NCBI GenBank assembly: GCA_003242685.1
Contig: QGVD01000058.1
Location: 1-25,615, forward strand
DNA length: 25,615 nucleotides
DNA from: Pseudomonadota bacterium
Lineage (GTDB): Bacteria > Pseudomonadota > Gammaproteobacteria > Steroidobacterales > Steroidobacteraceae
Reading direction: 5' to 3'
The notes under the pieces are model-generated. The model had not been told where the DNA came from. It saw only the letters and a program-made list of their open reading frames with translations, and ran no database searches. A program made the translations under genes and the position numbers. Positions 23,049 to 25,615 of the stretch are shown here, piece by piece (the stretch's first letter is position 1; every line of letters starts with the position of its first letter).

Positions 23049-23083
23049 CCGATGAGACGCCGAGGATCGCGGAACGCAGCGGA

Positions 23084-24379
23084 TCAGGCGCTCGCCTGCG
23101 CCTTGTCCCATGCCTTCTTGTCTTCCTCTTCTCCCGCGACGGAGTAGAGGACCTGCGCGTTGCGCGTCTTCTGGAACTCCTCGAGCGACTGTCCGCGCAT
23201 GGCCGCGTAGATGTGCAGGTTCGTCGTGCCGACCACGGCACCGAGCTTCTCGAGCAGGAAGAAGATCACGCCGTAGTGGATCAGCGCGCGCCAGTCGCGC
23301 CGGCGAACCATGTCGCGCTCCTCCTCCGTGAGGCCTGCCTCCTCGAACATGGGCTCGGGATCCGTGAGAAAGCGCTTGCGTCTCTCAGGCTGGATGAGCG
23401 AGTGCAGGAACTTGTTGAGCCTGTACGCCTTGACGCTGCGCTGGAGCGTGAAGGGATAGGTGCCCTCGAGCTTCTCGACGCCTGCCCACTGCCTCGTGAT
23501 GCGCTTGCGGTAGTCCTCGATGGGCTCGTCGAGCGGCTCGTCCGAGTCGTTCTCGAAGATGATCGCGGAGATCGGCGTCATCGACGGCAGGTAGTACGAC
23601 TGGTGCAGCTTCTTCACCTTCTTCGAGAGCGCACCGCGCATGATGAGCCACATGATGACTTCGGAGCCCTCGAAGCCGCCGCGCTCGGCGTACTCGGCGA
23701 TCGTGATCTCCGTGAGCTTCTCGGGATCCTTCTCGAGGAGCTCGAGGAACTCCATGTCCCACGGCGTGTTGTTGAAGCCCGCGCGTTCGCCGTGCACCTG
23801 ATGCGAAAGGCCGCCCGTGCCCACGATCGCCACCTTGATGTCTTCGGGGTAGCTCTCGATGGCCTTCCGGAGCGCACGGCCGAGCTTGAAGCAGCGCTTC
23901 GCCGAGGGGATCGGCAGCTGCAGCACACCGACCTGCAGCGGCACGATGGCGCCGGGCCACGCGGGATCGTGGGGCCAGAGCAGCGACAGCGGCGAGAAGC
24001 AACCGTGATCGAGCCCCTTGTCCTGGAAGAAGGAGAGATCGAACTCGTCGGCCGTGAGGCCGAGCGCGATGTGGTGCGCCAGTCCCGGGTGTCCCTTGAT
24101 GGGCGGGAGCTTGCGCGGCCCGCCGCCTTCGTCAGCGACGCGGTACTCCTCGCCGATGCCGAGCGCGAAGTGCGAGTAGTGGTCGAAGAAGAACGACGTG
24201 ATGTGGTCGTTGTAGATCACGAACAGCACGTCGGGCTTCTTGTCGGCGAGCCATTGCTGCACCGGCTTGTAGCTCTCGAAGATGGGGGCCCAGACGGGGT
24301 CATTGTGCTTCTTCGTATCGAGCGCGAAGCCGATCGTCGGCGTATGGGATGTGGCGATTCCGCCCACTATCTTGGCCAT
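23084..24379 (-). CDS. galA: Gallate dioxygenase (fused LigB-LigA extradiol dioxygenase, DesB/GalA type)
   Basis: A 431-residue type II extradiol dioxygenase with the LigB catalytic domain (residues about 1-280) and a LigA-like small domain (about 300-415) in one chain, the arrangement of gallate dioxygenases DesB and GalA; protocatechuate 4,5-dioxygenase uses two separate subunits. Iron ligands are His12 (TSHTPT), His59 (YNDHIT) and Glu240 (EGSEVIMW). The catalytic His is in GTGGLSHQVHGE (193), and His125 (LDHG) is also conserved. Tyr391 and Tyr412 in the C-terminal domain sit where I recall the gallate-contacting tyrosines of DesB. The enzyme opens gallate to 4-oxalomesaconate. The remaining pathway genes are absent from this window. 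The start is ATG 24379; it is divergent from a GFA-family gene. Confidence 0.92.
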   Translation of the reverse strand: MAKIVGGIATSHTPTIGFALDTKKHNDPVWAPIFESYKPVQQWLADKKPDVLFVIYNDHITSFFFDHYSHFALGIGEEYRVADEGGGPRKLPPIKGHPGLAHHIALGLTADEFDLSFFQDKGLDHGCFSPLSLLWPHDPAWPGAIVPLQVGVLQLPIPSAKRCFKLGRALRKAIESYPEDIKVAIVGTGGLSHQVHGERAGFNNTPWDMEFLELLEKDPEKLTEITIAEYAERGGFEGSEVIMWLIMRGALSKKVKKLHQSYYLPSMTPISAIIFENDSDEPLDEPIEDYRKRITRQWAGVEKLEGTYPFTLQRSVKAYRLNKFLHSLIQPERRKRFLTDPEPMFEEAGLTEEERDMVRRRDWRALIHYGVIFFLLEKLGAVVGTTNLHIYAAMRGQSLEEFQKTRNAQVLYSVAGEEEDKKAWDKAQASA

Positions 24380-24474
24380 GACTTCAGGATCTCCGGAGCA
24401 TCGGGTCGTGACGTAAAGTGGCGAAGTCTAGCAAACCGCCGCGCCGGGCGTTCCGCCATGCTTCCGGCAGAGCT

Positions 24475-24488
24475 CGGGCCGCGGCCCG
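24475..24488. promoter_or_regulatory. 14-bp GC palindrome in the gallate dioxygenase/GFA intergenic region
   Basis: CGGGCCGCGGCCCG is a perfect palindrome, followed by GGCGTTTTCGGG. It lies in the 165-bp divergent intergenic region, about 95 bases upstream of the dioxygenase start. It could be an operator, but a GC-only palindrome is weak evidence. Confidence 0.25.
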
Positions 24489-24544
24489 GCGTTTTCGGGT
24501 ACGCTTGGGCCGCACCGTGAGCCGTTCCTGCCGAGCGAGGATGC

Positions 24545-24925
24545 ATGCCCACGTATCATGGATCCTGTCACTGCGGCCGAGTCCGCTTCGAGGTGGAAGC
24601 CCGTCCGACGGCGCTGTCCGAGTGTAACTGCTCGATCTGCTCGGCAAAGGCTGCTCTTTACATACCGGTGAAGGAAATCGTGGGTTTCCGCATCACGGCG
24701 GGCGAGTCCGAGCTCACCGGGTACCGCTTCAACACCATGACCGCCGTGCACTACTTCTGCCGGCACTGCGGCATACATACCTTCCACCGGCCCCGGCGCG
24801 ATCCGAGCCTCTGGAGCGTCAATGCCCGCTGCCTCGAGGACCTCGACATCTCGAGCCTGCCCATCCGCAGGATCGACGGCCGGAACCGGGAGGCGACCGC
24901 GAAGATTCTCGATCTCGACAAGTGA
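24545..24925 (+). CDS. GFA family protein (glutathione-dependent formaldehyde-activating enzyme-like, zinc-binding)
   Basis: A 126-residue Mss4-like fold protein. All seven zinc-binding cysteines of the family are present: Cys8 and Cys10 (GSCHCG), Cys27, Cys29 and Cys32 (CNCSIC), Cys72 and Cys75 (YFCRHCGIHTFHRP). The founding member Gfa was reported to bind glutathione and promote adduct formation with formaldehyde. Most relatives, including this one, have no proven role. Formaldehyde detoxification would fit a region for demethylating methoxy-aromatics, but the LigM-type route passes the methyl to tetrahydrofolate and releases no formaldehyde. The stop is followed 17 bases later by a secreted NTF2-like protein gene, so they may be one transcript. 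Confidence 0.93.
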   Translation: MPTYHGSCHCGRVRFEVEARPTALSECNCSICSAKAALYIPVKEIVGFRITAGESELTGYRFNTMTAVHYFCRHCGIHTFHRPRRDPSLWSVNARCLEDLDISSLPIRRIDGRNREATAKILDLDK

Positions 24926-24942
24926 CACGAAGGGGAGGGGGA

Positions 24943-25461
24943 ATGACGCACAAGACTTTCGGCGCCCTTGCGGCCCTGCTGCTGACCATGACTCTGGTGC
25001 CGCTCGCTCACGGCTCGGATGTCGACGTTCTGCGCGAGATGAAGGACCGCATCGAAATCGAGGCGCTGATGTGGCGCTACGTGAGAGCGCTCGATACGCT
25101 CGACGCGAAAGCCTACGCGCAGGTGTTCACCGAGGATGGTGAGTTCAGCAGCGGACGCACGTCCGTCAAGGGGCACGCGGCGCTCGAGGAAATGATCGAG
25201 GATCTGCGGCGCGGACGTGCGGAACGTGAGGCGAAGGGAGAGCCGAAGACGCCGCCGATGTATCACACCATCACGAACCATCACATCGAGTTCATCGATC
25301 GCGACCGCGCACGCATGCATGCCTACTGGATGACGGTGTTCGGAGCGGCCGGGCAGGATACTCCGCCGCGCATTGCGGCAGCCGGCCGGAGCATCGACGA
25401 GCTGGTGCGCGTGAACGGCCGCTGGCTCATCCGCCTGCGCAACGTAGCGCCTCGGGACTGA
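24943..25461 (+). CDS. Secreted SnoaL/NTF2-like protein
   Basis: A 172-residue protein from the ATG at 24943, preceded by a purine-rich GGGGAGGGGGA ribosome binding site; an in-frame GTG at 24922 is less likely. The signal peptide is THKTFGALAALLLTMTLVPL with cleavage near AHG (residue 24). The mature part is one SnoaL-like domain: RIEIEALMWRYVRALDTLD, AYAQVFTEDGEFSSG, KGHAALEEMIEDL, then the strands HHIEFIDRDRARMHAYWMTV and GRSIDELVRVNGRWLIRLR. The family includes hydratases, dehydratases and isomerases such as scytalone dehydratase; an Asp/His pair (ED-G-EF; T-N-HH) is in the usual positions. The role here is unknown. It is related in fold to the double-domain secreted protein at 12118. Confidence 0.88.
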   Translation: MTHKTFGALAALLLTMTLVPLAHGSDVDVLREMKDRIEIEALMWRYVRALDTLDAKAYAQVFTEDGEFSSGRTSVKGHAALEEMIEDLRRGRAEREAKGEPKTPPMYHTITNHHIEFIDRDRARMHAYWMTVFGAAGQDTPPRIAAAGRSIDELVRVNGRWLIRLRNVAPRD

Positions 25462-25487
25462 TTCCTCCGGCAACGCGTGGACGGCAT

Positions 25488-25524
25488 GCGCCTCAAGAGG
25501 CGCCCGCGGTCCGACTGTGGGCGC
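25488..25524 (+). terminator. Stem-loop region after the NTF2-like gene
   Basis: Two alternative hairpins are possible: GCGCCT-CAAG-AGGCGC (25488-25503), or GCGCCC (25500-25505) pairing with GGGCGC (25519-25524), followed by CGCTTTTCG with a four-T run. The position, 26-60 bases after the stop, suits a terminator. Confidence 0.45.
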
Positions 25525-25615
25525 GCGCTTTTCGTGTGAGAAGCACCGATCCGCGCACGGTTATACTGCAATTTCACGTCGGCATCGGTGAGTCACCGGG
25601 GAGTGAGCAGCGAAT
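25525..25615 (+). promoter_or_regulatory. Right-edge intergenic sequence with a possible -10 element
   Basis: TATACT at 25562-25567 resembles a sigma-70 -10 box, but no -35 is present at normal spacing. A GGGGAG occurs near 25598, so a plus-strand gene may begin just beyond the window. No coding sequence is visible here. Confidence 0.25.

Noticed and set aside
23084..24379. Protocatechuate 4,5-dioxygenase (LigAB)
   Set aside because: The two domains are fused in the order LigB-LigA and the C-terminal tyrosines match gallate dioxygenase, so DesB/GalA is the better call.
24545..24925. GFA protein as formaldehyde detoxifier for O-demethylation
   Set aside because: The O-demethylase here is of the tetrahydrofolate type, which releases no formaldehyde, and most GFA proteins have no proven formaldehyde role.
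25562..25567. TATACT as a promoter of a gene beyond the right edge
   Set aside because: There is no -35 at suitable distance and no coding sequence to connect it with; kept only as a low-confidence note.

Overview
This 25.6 kb window is GC-rich chromosomal DNA with tightly packed genes and short intergenic gaps. TonB-dependent receptors, a PQQ alcohol dehydrogenase with a fused cytochrome, a membrane-anchored winged-helix regulator and many oxidoreductases suggest an aerobic proteobacterium, perhaps a gammaproteobacterium of the Steroidobacter/Nevskiales type. That placement is inference; no rRNA or tRNA gene is present to confirm it. I see no insertion sequence, prophage or CRISPR array.

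Left part (1-6.5 kb). The 5' end of a MetE-like methyltransferase gene runs off the left edge, divergent from an Lrp/AsnC regulator. Next is a probable metal-acquisition group: a ToxR-like transmembrane regulator (834-2144, minus), a divergent TonB-dependent receptor (2284-4416), then on the minus strand a single-pass anchor protein, a HupE/UreJ-type permease and a SlyD-type prolyl isomerase with a His-rich tail. Nickel is the best guess for the substrate, from family knowledge only.

Middle part (6.6-13.1 kb). A GMC oxidoreductase and a PcaC-like carboxymuconolactone decarboxylase are coupled by an ATGA overlap and end at a hairpin. A small exported protein and an Asp/Glu-racemase-family enzyme follow on the plus strand. 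Two perfect hairpins separate them from a convergent tetrahydrofolate-dependent O-demethylase gene (LigM type). A secreted protein with two NTF2-like halves follows.

Right part (13.1-25.6 kb). This holds a lignostilbene-type carotenoid oxygenase overlapping a small Tat-signal protein, a PQQ alcohol dehydrogenase with C-terminal cytochrome c, acetoacetyl-CoA synthetase, a decayed TonB-receptor remnant, a MarR regulator, an AAHS-type aromatic-acid transporter, a TfdA-like dioxygenase, a fused-domain gallate dioxygenase, a GFA-family zinc protein and a secreted NTF2-like protein.

Taken together, the window looks like a loose catabolic island for lignin-derived methoxylated aromatics: stilbene cleavage, alcohol oxidation, O-demethylation to 5-methyl-THF, uptake of aromatic acids and ring cleavage of gallate. 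The later gallate-pathway steps (tautomerase, hydratase, aldolase) are not in the window. The least explained items are the Tat-signal protein tied to the carotenoid oxygenase, the racemase with a displaced cysteine, the receptor pseudogene and the possible small ORF in front of the O-demethylase.
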